Positions 8,720 to 18,057 are shown, numbered from the stretch's first letter. The stretch is 64,000 nt of DNA from Sphingobium yanoikuyae (GCF_013001025.1 NZ_CP053021.1:2756001-2820000); one strand, 5' to 3'. The notes: a model not told the origin generated them from the letters alone. A program made the numbers and translations.

Positions 8720-11185
8720 TCATCCCATCTTCCAGATGTCGGCGGCATATTCGCGGATCGTCCGGTCGGACGAGAACCAGCCCATGCGCGCGACATTGTG
8801 GATCGCCTTCTTCGCCCACAATGCCTGATCCTGCCAGATGCCGTCGACCCGGCGCTGGGCGGCGGCATAGCTGTCGAAATCGGCCGCCACCATGAACCAG
8901 TCATGGTCGTAGATACCCTGGATCAGATCCTTGTAGCGATTGGGGTCGTCGGGCGAGAAGACGCCGCTGGCAATGGCATTGAGCGCCTGCCCCAGTTCCC
9001 GGCTCTGTTCGATCACCGCGCGCGGATTATAGCCTTCGGCCCGGCGCTGGTTCACCTCGGCCGCGGTCAGGCCGAAGATCACGATATTATCCTCGCCAAC
9101 ATGATCGCGCATCTCGACATTGGCGCCGTCCAGCGTGCCGATGGTCAGCGCGCCATTGACCGCGAACTTCATGTTTCCGGTGCCCGACGCCTCCATACCG
9201 GCGGTCGAAATCTGTTCGCTCAGGTCCGCCGCCGGGATCATCATCTCGGCCATGGAGACATTGTAATTGGGCACGAACTGCACCTTCAGCAGCCCCTGCA
9301 CCGACGGATCATGATTGATCGCGCGGGCCACGTCGCCCGCCAGCTTTATGATCAGCTTGGCATTATGATAGCTGGGCGCCGCCTTGCCGCCGAACAGCTT
9401 GACCCGCGGCACCCAGGCTTTTTCGGGATGCGAGCGGATCTGGTCATAAAGCGCCACCGCCTCGATGATGTTGAGCAACTGCCGCTTATATTCGTGGATG
9501 CGCTTGATCTGGATGTCGAACAGCGCGTCGGCGTCGATCCGGGCGTTGATCCGCTTGCGCAGCAGGTCGGCCAGCGCGACCTTGTTGAAGCGCTTCACCG
9601 CCAGGAACCGCTCCTGGAAAGCCGTGTCGTCGGCGAAATTGTCAAGCTCGCGCAGCGCCTCGGCATCGTCCATGAAGCGGTCGCCGATCGCCTCGCGGAT
9701 CAGGTCGAACAGGCCATGGTTGCACTGCATCAGCCAGCGGCGGAAAGTCACGCCATTGGTCTTGTTGTTGATCCGCGCGGGATAAAGCTTGTGCAGGTCA
9801 GCAAAGACCGTGACCTTCATCAGGTCGGTGTGCAGCGCCGACACGCCATTGACGCTGTGCGATCCGGCAAAGGCCAGATTGCCCATCCGCACCCGCCGCT
9901 CGCCGCCCTCATCGATCAGCGAGATGGTGCCGATCGCATGATCGTCGAACTGGCCGGACTTGCGCGCCTCGCCCAGCAACCGGCTGTTGATGGCATAGAC
10001 GATCTGCATGTGCCGGGGCAGCAGCCGCTCGAACAAGGGCACCGGCCAGCTTTCCAGCGCCTCGGGCAACAAGGTATGGTTGGTATAGCCGAAGGTGCGG
10101 CGAACAATGTCCCAACCCTCGTCGAAATCCAGCCCATGCTCATCGACCAGGATGCGCATCAGTTCCGCCACCGACACCGCCGGATGGGTATCGTTCAGCT
10201 GGATCGCCGCCTTGTCCGGCAGGGTGCGGACATCGCCGAAATATTGGATATGCCGCCGGACAATGTCCTGCAGCGAGGCGGAGGAGAAGAAATATTCCTG
10301 CCGCAGCCGCAATTCCTGGCCCGCCGGTGAACTATCGGCAGGATAGAGGACGCGAGTCAGCGCCTCGGCCCGGTTGCTTTCGGACAGCGCGCCCAGATGG
10401 TCGCCGGCATTGAACTTGTCGAGCAGGATCGGGTCGATCGGCTGCGCCTCCCACAGGCGCAGCGTATTGACCCGCTTGCCGCGCCAGCCGGCGATCGGCG
10501 TGTCATAGGGGGTGGCGATCACCCGTTCGGCGGGACGCCAGCTCATCTGATAGGGGCCGCAATTCTCGCACTCGGCCGGATCGACGCGCCCGCCAAAGCC
10601 CACCTCGTAACTCGCCTCGCGCCGCTCGAACTCCCAGGGATTGCCGTGCGCCAACCAGTTTTCCGGCAGTTCCACCTGCCAGCCGTCGCTTATCTCCTGC
10701 CGGAACATGCCGTTCACATAACGGATGCCATAGCCATAGGCGGGGATGTCGACCGTCGCCATGCTCTCCATGAAGCAGGCGGCGAGGCGCCCCAGGCCGC
10801 CATTGCCCAGCGCAGCATCCGGCTCCAGCGCAGCGATCAGGTCCAGATCGACGCCCAGCGAGTCGAGCGCGGCCTGCAAATCGTCCAGCATTTCCATGTT
10901 GGACGCGGCATCGCGCATCAGCCGGCCGATCAGGAATTCCAGGCTCAGATAATAGACCCGGCGCCCCTGTTCCTCATAGGTCTTGTGGGTGGACTCGATC
11001 CAGGCGTCGATCACCCGGTCGCGGATCGAGAGGATGACGGCATGCAGCCAGTCATGCGGCTTGGCTGCCTTGGCATCCTTGCCGATGCGATAGGTCAATC
11101 GCTCGACAATCTCATGGGCCAGAATCTGCGGATCAACCTGCCGGGGTGCCGGCTTGGGAAGCTGCGTCTCGCCCTTGAGATTCAT
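8720..11185 (-). CDS. glgP: Glycogen phosphorylase GlgP
   Basis: PLP-dependent GT35 phosphorylase releasing glucose-1-phosphate from glycogen ends. 821 residues, full length. The PLP-lysine motif EASGTGNMKFAVNGA places the Lys near residue 672, and the dimer and substrate region GNGGLGRLAACFMESMATV is intact. The ATG at 11185 is preceded by AGAGGGAG. It is the first gene of the glg operon, so its promoter serves all five genes. The IS110-family element begins about 70 bp upstream of the start codon and may have replaced or displaced that promoter. Confidence 0.97.
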   Translation of the reverse strand: MNLKGETQLPKPAPRQVDPQILAHEIVERLTYRIGKDAKAAKPHDWLHAVILSIRDRVIDAWIESTHKTYEEQGRRVYYLSLEFLIGRLMRDAASNMEMLDDLQAALDSLGVDLDLIAALEPDAALGNGGLGRLAACFMESMATVDIPAYGYGIRYVNGMFRQEISDGWQVELPENWLAHGNPWEFERREASYEVGFGGRVDPAECENCGPYQMSWRPAERVIATPYDTPIAGWRGKRVNTLRLWEAQPIDPILLDKFNAGDHLGALSESNRAEALTRVLYPADSSPAGQELRLRQEYFFSSASLQDIVRRHIQYFGDVRTLPDKAAIQLNDTHPAVSVAELMRILVDEHGLDFDEGWDIVRRTFGYTNHTLLPEALESWPVPLFERLLPRHMQIVYAINSRLLGEARKSGQFDDHAIGTISLIDEGGERRVRMGNLAFAGSHSVNGVSALHTDLMKVTVFADLHKLYPARINNKTNGVTFRRWLMQCNHGLFDLIREAIGDRFMDDAEALRELDNFADDTAFQERFLAVKRFNKVALADLLRKRINARIDADALFDIQIKRIHEYKRQLLNIIEAVALYDQIRSHPEKAWVPRVKLFGGKAAPSYHNAKLIIKLAGDVARAINHDPSVQGLLKVQFVPNYNVSMAEMMIPAADLSEQISTAGMEASGTGNMKFAVNGALTIGTLDGANVEMRDHVGEDNIVIFGLTAAEVNQRRAEGYNPRAVIEQSRELGQALNAIASGVFSPDDPNRYKDLIQGIYDHDWFMVAADFDSYAAAQRRVDGIWQDQALWAKKAIHNVARMGWFSSDRTIREYAADIWKMG

Positions 11186-11256
11186 GGCCGGGATCTCCCT
11201 CTATGAGTCACCGGGATGATGGCACAGCGCGCTTCGCCATGCCAATCCATTATGGG

Positions 11257-11268
11257 ATGGCCCGCCCC
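11257..11268. repeat. Left subterminal inverted repeat of the IS
   Basis: ATGGCCCGCCCC is the exact reverse complement of 12592-12603. It is 55 bp upstream of the transposase start. Confidence 0.8.
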
Positions 11269-11322
11269 TTTTCCCCGGCATCAGGTATGATGCCGGTGCT
11301 TGAAAAGGAAAGGAGCGGACCG

Positions 11323-12354
11323 ATGTCTATTGTTATCCTTGGCGTTGATTTGGGCAAGAATGCCTGCAGTGTCGTAGGCGTTGATGCAGCAGGCGCTGTC
11401 ATCGTGCGTAAGTCGATGCGCCGACAGACACTTATCGATTACGTGACCAAGCTTCCGGCTTGCGTGATTGCAATGGAGGCGTGCTGTGGTGCCCACAACC
11501 TTGGTCGCCTTTTCGCCGCGCAGGGGCACGAAATCAGATTGATGTCGCCGGAGTACGTACGCCCGTATGTCAAAGCGCAGAAGAATGATGATCGTGATGC
11601 GGAGGGGATTGCCGAGGCCGCCTCGCGCCCGACTATGCGCTTCGTCGAACTCAAGACTCAGGAGCAGTTGGACATCCAGACCCTCCACCGCGTCAGGTCC
11701 CGCCTGGTAGCCGAGCGCACAAACCTTATCAACCAACTGCGGGCGATCCTCCTGGAGCGGGGGACCATTTTTCCGGCCGGCCGGCGCAAGCTGGAGTTGG
11801 GCATTGATGCCATGCTGGCCGCCGAAGATACGGCCCTATCACCACGCTTGAAGCAACTGGTGGGTGAACTGCGCGCCGAATGGCACGAACTTGATACCAA
11901 GGTCGAGGCACTGAACGGCGAGTTTGTCGAACTGGCTCGCAATGATGCAGCTGCCCGGCGGCTCACGTCCATCCCCGGCATCGGCACGTTGAACGCAACC
12001 GCTTTGATTGCAGCCGTGGGCGATGCCAGCAGCTTTGCCAAAGCGCGAGACTTGGGTGCTTGGCTCGGCTTGGTACCCAGGCAACATACTACCGGCGGCA
12101 AGCCCCGGCTGCTCGGCATCTCCAAGCGTGGCAACACCTATTTGCGCACTTTGCTCATCCATGGCGCCCGGGCAGCATTACCGTCACTGGCGCGCAGCGA
12201 AACCCCGCTGGGACGTTGGTTGACAGGAATGATCGAGCGAGGAGTTCATCGCAACGCAATCGTCGTCGCATTGGCTAATAAACTGGCGCGGATCGCTTGG
12301 GCAGCCCTTCGCAAAGAAGTGAGCTTCGAACGCGGCTATCCAGCAGCGGCATAA
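11323..12354 (+). CDS. IS110-family transposase (DEDD)
   Basis: 343 residues starting at ATG 11323, preceded by AAAGGAGCGG with good spacing; upstream in-frame ATGs lack ribosome sites. The N-terminal RuvC-like DEDD domain shows GVDLGKNACSVVGVD, AMEACCGAH and KNDDRDAEGIAEA, giving the acidic residues in order. The C-terminal Transposase_20 domain shows LTSIPGIGTLNATAL and the conserved Ser in GISKRGNTYLRTLLIHGAR. No frameshift or stop is present, so the enzyme is probably active. In this family the transposase works with an element-encoded guide RNA and cuts and joins through a Ser/DEDD composite site. Confidence 0.95.
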   Translation: MSIVILGVDLGKNACSVVGVDAAGAVIVRKSMRRQTLIDYVTKLPACVIAMEACCGAHNLGRLFAAQGHEIRLMSPEYVRPYVKAQKNDDRDAEGIAEAASRPTMRFVELKTQEQLDIQTLHRVRSRLVAERTNLINQLRAILLERGTIFPAGRRKLELGIDAMLAAEDTALSPRLKQLVGELRAEWHELDTKVEALNGEFVELARNDAAARRLTSIPGIGTLNATALIAAVGDASSFAKARDLGAWLGLVPRQHTTGGKPRLLGISKRGNTYLRTLLIHGARAALPSLARSETPLGRWLTGMIERGVHRNAIVVALANKLARIAWAALRKEVSFERGYPAAA

Positions 12355-12591
12355 CGGATCGGCTGCGTGCTTCTGCGCGCGTAGCCCAACGATGTTTGCA
12401 GGAAGGATCGTGAAGATGGCCTGACAGTCGATCGGCGTCTGGAAAGCCCGGGCAAAAAAATGGCACCTGTTGCCGGTTCCCTTATTGTGGCTCCAGACGT
12501 GCGGATGTCCATCTTGGCCACGGGATGCTCCCGTGAGACCGCATACGTTGACGCAGACTGATCAGAACACCGTAAAATCCTACTTGCAAAC
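12355..12591 (+). ncRNA. Candidate bridge (seek) RNA region of the IS
   Basis: These 237 bp lie between the transposase stop and the right inverted repeat and contain no plausible gene. In IS1111-group elements the guide RNA is encoded at this 3' end. A perfect 7-bp stem with a 3-base loop (CACGGGA at 12519-12525, TCCCGTG at 12529-12535) is visible, flanked by other weaker pairings. Target- and donor-binding loops cannot be assigned by eye. The call rests on position and family knowledge. Confidence 0.45.
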
Positions 12592-12603
12592 GGGGCGGGC
12601 CAT
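12592..12603. repeat. Right subterminal inverted repeat of the IS
   Basis: GGGGCGGGCCAT, the exact reverse complement of 11257-11268, 238 bp after the transposase stop. Confidence 0.8.
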
Positions 12604-12633
12604 ACGTTTTTTTGCAGCGCAGCATAGACTATT

Positions 12634-12651
12634 CCCGCCTCTTTCTGCGGG
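12634..12651 (-). terminator. Weak hairpin after the beta-lactamase-like gene
   Basis: CCCGC and GCGGG form a 5-bp stem with an 8-base loop just past the stop of the minus-strand hydrolase gene. No good U-tract follows, so this is tentative. Confidence 0.3.
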
Positions 12652-12662
12652 CTTGGCCTGTC

Positions 12663-13868
12663 TCAGCCCTGACCGCGTCGCGTGACGATGGCCGCCCCGA
12701 TCCCGGCCCGCAATTCCGCCCGAACCGGATAGGTGCTGGACGGCAGATGCTGGGTCATGAACAGGCCGATCAGCCGCTCGACCGGATCGATGAAGAAATA
12801 GGTCGAAAACACCCCGCCCCAATAAAATTGCTGGTTCGCCAGCGTCATCGCGAAGCCCAGGCCGAAACCGACACCGGCATAATCGGCTTCGCTGAACATC
12901 GCCTGCGACATGCTGGCAAGGTCGCCGCCGCCGGGCAGGTGATTGATCCGCATCTGCGCCACCGTTTCGGGCTGCAACAGCCGCGCCCCATCCAGTTCGC
13001 CACCGCGCAGCAGCATCCGGGCAAAGCGATGATAGTCGGCCGTGGAGGAAATCAGCCCACCCCCACCGGATCGGAAACGCAGCTTGCGCCGCCAACTGCT
13101 GCGCGCGCCGCGATCCTTGAGCTTCAGCCGATCATCCTCCAGTCGCCAGGCGTCGGTCAGACGATCGATCCGATCCACCGGGATGGTGAAGAATGTGTCC
13201 GTCATGCCGAGCGGCGCAAAGATATGTTCGCGAAAATGGCGCTCCAGATCCTGCCCCGACAGTCGCTCGACGATCACGCCCAGCACATCGGTCGACACGC
13301 CGTAATTCCAGCGCTCGCCCGGCGAAAATTCCAGCGGAATACCGGCCAGCGCGGCGATGAACTCGTCCGACGACCGCTTCTGCTGGAACTCGTCCAGCCC
13401 CAGTTCGCGATAGCGCGCGTCGATCGGCGTCTGCTTCTGCAGCCCATAGGTCAGGCCCGACGTGTGGCGCAGCAGGTCGATCATCTGCATCGGCCGCTTG
13501 ATCCGCCCGCGCCCGTCCGCGCCGACGCGAAGGTCGGCAAATTCGGGCAGCACGTCGGTCACCGGATCGTCCAGCGCCACCTTGCCCTGTTCGACCAGCC
13601 GCATGAAGGCAACGCTGGTGATCGGCTTGGTCATCGACGCGATGCGGAACAGCGCTTCGGCCTGCAACGGCTCGCCGGTCGCCCGCGCCTGCCCCCGGCT
13701 GACCGACAGCAACGGCACTTCGTCGCGCGAGACCAGCATCTGCATATGCGGCAATTTGCCGCTCTGCACATAGGTCCGGTCCAGATGATCGACCAGCGCG
13801 TCCAGCCGGTCGGGGTCCATCCCCGCCGCCCGCGCCGCTGCTGCATCCGCCACCTTCGCTGTCGCCAT
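12663..13868 (-). CDS. Serine hydrolase, class C beta-lactamase/esterase VIII-like
   Basis: 401 residues from ATG 13868, chosen because AGGAG sits 5 bases upstream; another ATG at 13883 is possible. The SxxK motif is SMTK (Ser78, Lys81), the Tyr motif is NYGVSTDVLG (Tyr189), and a C-terminal block WGGVFSTYFFIDP is typical of the COG1680 beta-lactamase-fold esterases and peptidases. No signal peptide is seen, which argues against a true secreted beta-lactamase and for a cytoplasmic esterase. The substrate is unknown. It stands alone, its 3' end facing the IS. Confidence 0.85.
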   Translation of the reverse strand: MATAKVADAAAARAAGMDPDRLDALVDHLDRTYVQSGKLPHMQMLVSRDEVPLLSVSRGQARATGEPLQAEALFRIASMTKPITSVAFMRLVEQGKVALDDPVTDVLPEFADLRVGADGRGRIKRPMQMIDLLRHTSGLTYGLQKQTPIDARYRELGLDEFQQKRSSDEFIAALAGIPLEFSPGERWNYGVSTDVLGVIVERLSGQDLERHFREHIFAPLGMTDTFFTIPVDRIDRLTDAWRLEDDRLKLKDRGARSSWRRKLRFRSGGGGLISSTADYHRFARMLLRGGELDGARLLQPETVAQMRINHLPGGGDLASMSQAMFSEADYAGVGFGLGFAMTLANQQFYWGGVFSTYFFIDPVERLIGLFMTQHLPSSTYPVRAELRAGIGAAIVTRRGQG

Positions 13869-14026
13869 GTCCGCTCCTGCCATATCCGAAACGGGCTAGA
13901 GCAAGCCGCGCACTAGGTAAATGATTTCAGGCCATGACCGGTCGATCCACGCCTTGCCATTGCCAAGACCCCACCCCTGCCTCTATGGCAACCCGCCTGA
14001 TCGCCAATACCGGACGCACCACAGGC

Positions 14027-14539
14027 ATGGCCACGGGCCTTTCTGCTATCTTCTTCCAGAATCGCGCTGCCCTGCTGCGCTTCCTGCGCGCGCGCGGTGC
14101 GGGCGAGGATGCGGAAGATCTGCTGCAGGACATGTGGATGAAGCTGGAGGCCAAGGATCTGGGGCCGGTCGCCGATCCCCTGCCCTATCTCTATCGCATG
14201 GCCAACAACCTGATGCTCGACCGCTATCGCTCCGCCACCCGGCGCGAACGACGCGAGCAGGACTGGGCCGAAGGCGCCGGCGGCGTGATGGCCGATCCAA
14301 ATGACGATCTGGCGGTCGACGAACGCATGATCCTCAATCAGCGGCTGGAACAGGCGCGCGGCATATTGGCCGATCTTGGCCCCCGCGTCGAACTGGTGTT
14401 CCGCCGGTTCCGCATAGAAGGGGTCGGCCAGCGGCTGATCGCGGAGGAATTGGGGGTCAGCCTGACCACGGTCGAGAAGGATCTGCAAAAAGCCTATCGG
14501 GCGATGCTCGCGCTCAAGCAAAGTCTGGATACGGAATGA
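14027..14539 (+). CDS. ECF RNA polymerase sigma factor, FecI-like
   Basis: From ATG 14027 the product is 170 residues, the normal FecI length; ATGs at 13985 and 13934 are alternatives and none has a strong ribosome site. Region 2 is seen in FLRARGAGEDAEDLLQDMWM and PYLYRMANNLMLDRYRS, and region 4 in RLIAEELGVSLTTVEKDLQKA, the helix-turn-helix that reads the -35 box. The next genes encode a FecR anti-sigma protein and a TonB transducer, so this should be the sigma factor of a cell-surface signalling cascade that switches on the receptor gene. Confidence 0.9.
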   Translation: MATGLSAIFFQNRAALLRFLRARGAGEDAEDLLQDMWMKLEAKDLGPVADPLPYLYRMANNLMLDRYRSATRRERREQDWAEGAGGVMADPNDDLAVDERMILNQRLEQARGILADLGPRVELVFRRFRIEGVGQRLIAEELGVSLTTVEKDLQKAYRAMLALKQSLDTE

Positions 14540-14576
14540 GCGGATCGGCGGCGTCTGGCTCTTCAAGGGGCAAGAA

Positions 14577-15527
14577 ATGAACAGGGCACAGGCCATGATG
14601 AACGAGGAGGCGCTCGGGTGGGTGATCCGCACGCGCGATCCCGAATTTGACGACTGGGACGCCTTCACCATCTGGCTGGAGGGCGATCCCGCCCGCGCGA
14701 CCGCCTATGATACGCTGATGGCGGCCGACGCGGATCTGGCGGACATGGTTCCGGCTGCCCCCCCCGTCGTCATGCCTGTTGCCGCCAATGATGCCGGCGA
14801 ACGTCAGCGCCGCCCGCTGCGCTGGATCGGCGGCGGCGCGGTCGCCGCCGCGCTGGTCGCCGCCGTCTCGGTCGGCCTGCTCAACCGCAGCGACATCTAC
14901 AGCATCACCACCCGTCCCGGCGAAACCCGCAGCATCGCGCTCGACGACGGCACCAGGATCGAACTGAACGGCGGCACCACCCTGCGCCTCGACCGCAAGA
15001 ATGCGCGCTTTGCCGCGCTCGACGCCGGCGAAGCGGCCTTCACCGTGCGCCATGACGCTGCCGAACCGTTCCGCGTGAGCGTGGGCGACGCCGTGTTCGA
15101 GGATGCCGGCACCGTCTTCAACATCGTCCATAGCGGCGGCGCCACTCGCATTGGCGTGTCCGAAGGCAAGGTCATCTACAATCCGCAGGCCGAAGCCATT
15201 TCGCTGCCCGCCGGCCGCGCGCTCAGCGATAGCGCCGAAGGGCTGCGCGTGATGGACGTCGCGCCCCAGGCCGTCGCCAGCTGGCGCCAGGGCCAGCTTA
15301 TCTATGCCAATGCGCCGGTCGGCGACGTGACCCAGGATATCGCCCGCTCGCTGGGCGTGACGCTGGCCGCGACGCCCGGCGCGCAGGCCATGCGCTTTAC
15401 CGGCACGATCCGGCTGGAACGGGACCCGTCCCGCTTCTTCGCCGCTGCCGCGCCCCTGATGGGGCTGTCCGCCATCCGACAGGGGAATGGATGGCTGCTG
15501 AAGGAAGGGGATGGGTCGCAAAACTGA
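14577..15527 (+). CDS. FecR-domain anti-sigma regulator
   Basis: 316 residues. The N-terminal DUF4880-like segment (EEALGWVIRTRDPEFDDWDAF) faces the cytoplasm and binds the sigma factor. A single membrane helix lies at about 83-100 (IGGGAVAAALVAAVSVGLL). The periplasmic FecR domain begins with TRPGETRSIALDDGTRIELN and is followed by an STN-like C-terminal segment. It relays occupancy of the receptor to the sigma factor. It starts 37 bp after the sigma gene and overlaps the receptor gene by 17 bp. Confidence 0.9.
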   Translation: MNRAQAMMNEEALGWVIRTRDPEFDDWDAFTIWLEGDPARATAYDTLMAADADLADMVPAAPPVVMPVAANDAGERQRRPLRWIGGGAVAAALVAAVSVGLLNRSDIYSITTRPGETRSIALDDGTRIELNGGTTLRLDRKNARFAALDAGEAAFTVRHDAAEPFRVSVGDAVFEDAGTVFNIVHSGGATRIGVSEGKVIYNPQAEAISLPAGRALSDSAEGLRVMDVAPQAVASWRQGQLIYANAPVGDVTQDIARSLGVTLAATPGAQAMRFTGTIRLERDPSRFFAAAAPLMGLSAIRQGNGWLLKEGDGSQN

Positions 15528-17955
15528 CGTCCTTTTCGTCACCGCCTTCGCCATAGCGGCCGCATCGCCTGCGCGAGCGGCGGACAGACAGTCGATCGAC
15601 CTCGCTCCGGGACGCCTGGGCGAGGCGGTGGTGGCGCTCGGCCATCAAACCGGCGCCAGCATCGGCATGTCGGACCAGTCGCTGGCCGGCATCGCCACCC
15701 CTGCGATCCGGGGCCGGATGTCGACCGCAGGCGCCCTTTCCCAGCTGCTGCGCGGCAGCGGCGCCAAGGCCAAACAGATCGACGCCAGCACCTGGCGCAT
15801 CGTGCGTGCCCGCAAAAGCACTCCGCCGCCATCGCCGACGCCAGCCGCAGCGGTGCAACTCGCGCCGGTCGTTCAGGAAACGCCAGCCGACATCATCGTC
15901 ACTGCGTCCAAGCGCGACATTCCCCTGCCCCGCTATGCCGGCATGGTCGAAACCGTGACCGGCGGCTTGTTTGAGACCGCCGACGCGGCACAGGGCACGG
16001 CCGCGCTGCTCTCGCGCGTCGCAAGTCTGAGTTCCACCCATGCCGGCGCCGGCCGCAACAAGCTGTTCATCCGCGCCATCGCCGATTCCGGCGTTGCCGG
16101 GCCGACCCAGGCGACGACCGGCCAATATCTGGGCGACATGCGCCTCAACTATGCCGCACCCGATCCCGACCTGCGCCTCTATGACGTCGGCGGGGTCGAG
16201 GTGTTGGAAGGGCCACAGGGCACGCTCTATGGCGCCGGCTCGCTCGGCGGCATCATCCGCATCATCCCCAACGCCCCCAATCTCGCGCAGTTCGGCGGCC
16301 AGATCTCGACCGGCGTGTCGGCAACCCAGCATGGCGATCCGGGCGGTGACCTGTCGGCCATCCTCAACCTGCCGATCGTGGCCGAGAAGGTGGCGCTGCG
16401 CGTCGTCGGCTATGGCGTGCAGGAAGGCGGCTATATCGACGATGTCCTGCGCGACAAGGATGACGTCAATCGCACCCGCACCTATGGCGGCCGCGCCACG
16501 CTGCGGATCGCACCGGCGGACGACTGGACCATCGATCTCAGCACCGCCTACCAGCATATCGAGGGTGACGACGCCCAATATGCCAGCCATGACGTCGGCC
16601 GACTGGAACGCGCCTCCAGCGTCGCCCAGCCCTATCATTCCGACTATATCCTGGCCAATGCGCGCATCGAGCATCAGTGGGACGATCTGCGCCTCGTCTC
16701 CTCGACCGGCTATGTCCGCAATGTCCTGGCCGAAAGCTATGACGCGACCCAGCCGGGCGGCGCGCCGGCCCTGTTCCGCCAGCGCAACAAGGTCGAACTT
16801 TTCTCGACCGAGAACCGGCTGGTGCGCGACCTCGACAATGGCCTGGGCTGGCTGCTGGGCGTCTCCTATCTGGAAAGCACCTCGACCATCCAGCGGTCGC
16901 TGACCGGCTATGGCCCGCTGAGCGCACCGGCGATCGAGATTTTGCCGGGCGTCCCGGTCTATGGTCGCGGACGTCCTGCCACAGCCACCGGCGTGCGCAA
17001 TCGGATCAAGGAAGCGACCCTGTTCGGCGAAGCCTCGTTCGAGCCGCTCCAGGGGCTGGTCGCCACCGTCGGCGGACGCCTCACCAACAGCCGCCTCAGC
17101 GGCGAGGCGATCGATCCGGTGGCGATGCTTTCGGCCGTCGCCGACCTGGCCCGTGTCGAGGCGCAGGCCGATCGTTCCGAAACCATCTTCCTCCCCTCCT
17201 TCTCGCTGCTCAGCGATGCGGTGAAGGGGCTTACCCTCTATGCCCGGTTCGAACAGGGCTTCCGTCCCGGTGGCCTCGCGGTCGACGATCAGCGCGCGCG
17301 CAGCTTCCGCAATGATCGCATCTCGACCATGGAACTGGGCTTCCGCAAGGGCGTGCCCGGCCGCGACACGGTCGCGCTCAGCGGCAATGTCGCCTATACC
17401 GACTGGCGCGACATCCAGGCCGACGTCACCGACCGCATCGGCCTGCCGACCACCGCCAATATCGGCGACGGACGCATCTATACGGTCGAAGGCCGGATCG
17501 TGGTCCGCCCGATCCCGCCGCTGACGCTGGATGGCTCGATCATCTACAATGACAGCCGCCTGACCCAACCGGCCCAGTTCGTGCGCGCGCTTTCCTATGA
17601 AGGGCGCTCGCTGACCCTGCCCAACGTCGCCAATCTGGGCGGCCGCGTCGCTGCCGACTATCGCGCGCCATTGGGCGACGACATGCGCCTGCACCTGTCG
17701 GCCTCGGCCCGCTATGTCGGCAAGTCACGCCTGGGCGTCGGGCCGATATTGGGCCGCGAACAGGGCGATTATGTCGATACGGCCCTGTCCGCGGCCGTCA
17801 CGCGCGGCCCGATCGAACTCTCGCTTTCGCTCACCAACCTGTTCGACAGCGACGGCAATCGTTTCTCGCTCGGCACCCCGTTCGACCTGAGCACCGACTA
17901 TTATACGCCGCTGCGTCCCCGCACCGTGCGCATCGGCCTGGATTTCGCCTTCTAA
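15511..17955 (+). CDS. TonB-dependent outer-membrane receptor/transducer with STN domain
   Basis: 814 residues. A signal peptide (residues 1-23, ending ARA) is followed by an STN domain (about 27-100, QSIDLAPGRLGEAVVALGHQ) that contacts FecR in the periplasm. A TonB box-like DIIVTASKRD is near 128, then the plug with EGPQGTLYGAGSLGG and a 22-strand barrel ending in Phe, as BamA substrates do. The STN domain plus adjacent FecI/FecR genes make it a signalling transducer. The ligand is not evident; siderophores or glycans are both possible. The start at 15511 has AAGGAAGGGG directly upstream. Confidence 0.92.
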   Translation: MGRKTDVLFVTAFAIAAASPARAADRQSIDLAPGRLGEAVVALGHQTGASIGMSDQSLAGIATPAIRGRMSTAGALSQLLRGSGAKAKQIDASTWRIVRARKSTPPPSPTPAAAVQLAPVVQETPADIIVTASKRDIPLPRYAGMVETVTGGLFETADAAQGTAALLSRVASLSSTHAGAGRNKLFIRAIADSGVAGPTQATTGQYLGDMRLNYAAPDPDLRLYDVGGVEVLEGPQGTLYGAGSLGGIIRIIPNAPNLAQFGGQISTGVSATQHGDPGGDLSAILNLPIVAEKVALRVVGYGVQEGGYIDDVLRDKDDVNRTRTYGGRATLRIAPADDWTIDLSTAYQHIEGDDAQYASHDVGRLERASSVAQPYHSDYILANARIEHQWDDLRLVSSTGYVRNVLAESYDATQPGGAPALFRQRNKVELFSTENRLVRDLDNGLGWLLGVSYLESTSTIQRSLTGYGPLSAPAIEILPGVPVYGRGRPATATGVRNRIKEATLFGEASFEPLQGLVATVGGRLTNSRLSGEAIDPVAMLSAVADLARVEAQADRSETIFLPSFSLLSDAVKGLTLYARFEQGFRPGGLAVDDQRARSFRNDRISTMELGFRKGVPGRDTVALSGNVAYTDWRDIQADVTDRIGLPTTANIGDGRIYTVEGRIVVRPIPPLTLDGSIIYNDSRLTQPAQFVRALSYEGRSLTLPNVANLGGRVAADYRAPLGDDMRLHLSASARYVGKSRLGVGPILGREQGDYVDTALSAAVTRGPIELSLSLTNLFDSDGNRFSLGTPFDLSTDYYTPLRPRTVRIGLDFAF

Positions 17956-18057
17956 AATCACGCCAGACGGCATTTTTCCTGACGGAACCAGCCCGGCGGC
18001 GGCGTCCCTCCCGCATGTACGTGCCCATCAAACGGCGCGGCATTCAGAGGAGATATC

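Larger units (their letters stand above)
11257..12603 (+). mobile_element. IS110-family insertion sequence, IS1111-like group
   Basis: A DEDD transposase gene flanked by a 12-bp perfect inverted repeat (ATGGCCCGCCCC at 11257-11268, GGGGCGGGCCAT at 12592-12603). Similarity extends inward to 16 of 18 positions. Inverted repeats are absent from most IS110 members but typical of the IS1111 group, where they are subterminal, so the true ends should lie a few bases outside the stated limits. No target duplication is seen, as expected for the family. Base composition is visibly lower in GC than the flanks. It lies between glgP and the beta-lactamase-like gene and looks intact. Confidence 0.85.

Noticed and set aside
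12663..13868. Beta-lactam resistance gene
   Set aside because: The motifs fit the broader serine esterase/beta-lactamase-fold group, and no signal peptide is present; resistance cannot be claimed.
15397..17694. A long minus-strand open frame opposite the TonB receptor
   Set aside because: Low-complexity Ala/Arg/Gly composition and no start context; the sense frame encodes a clear TonB receptor.
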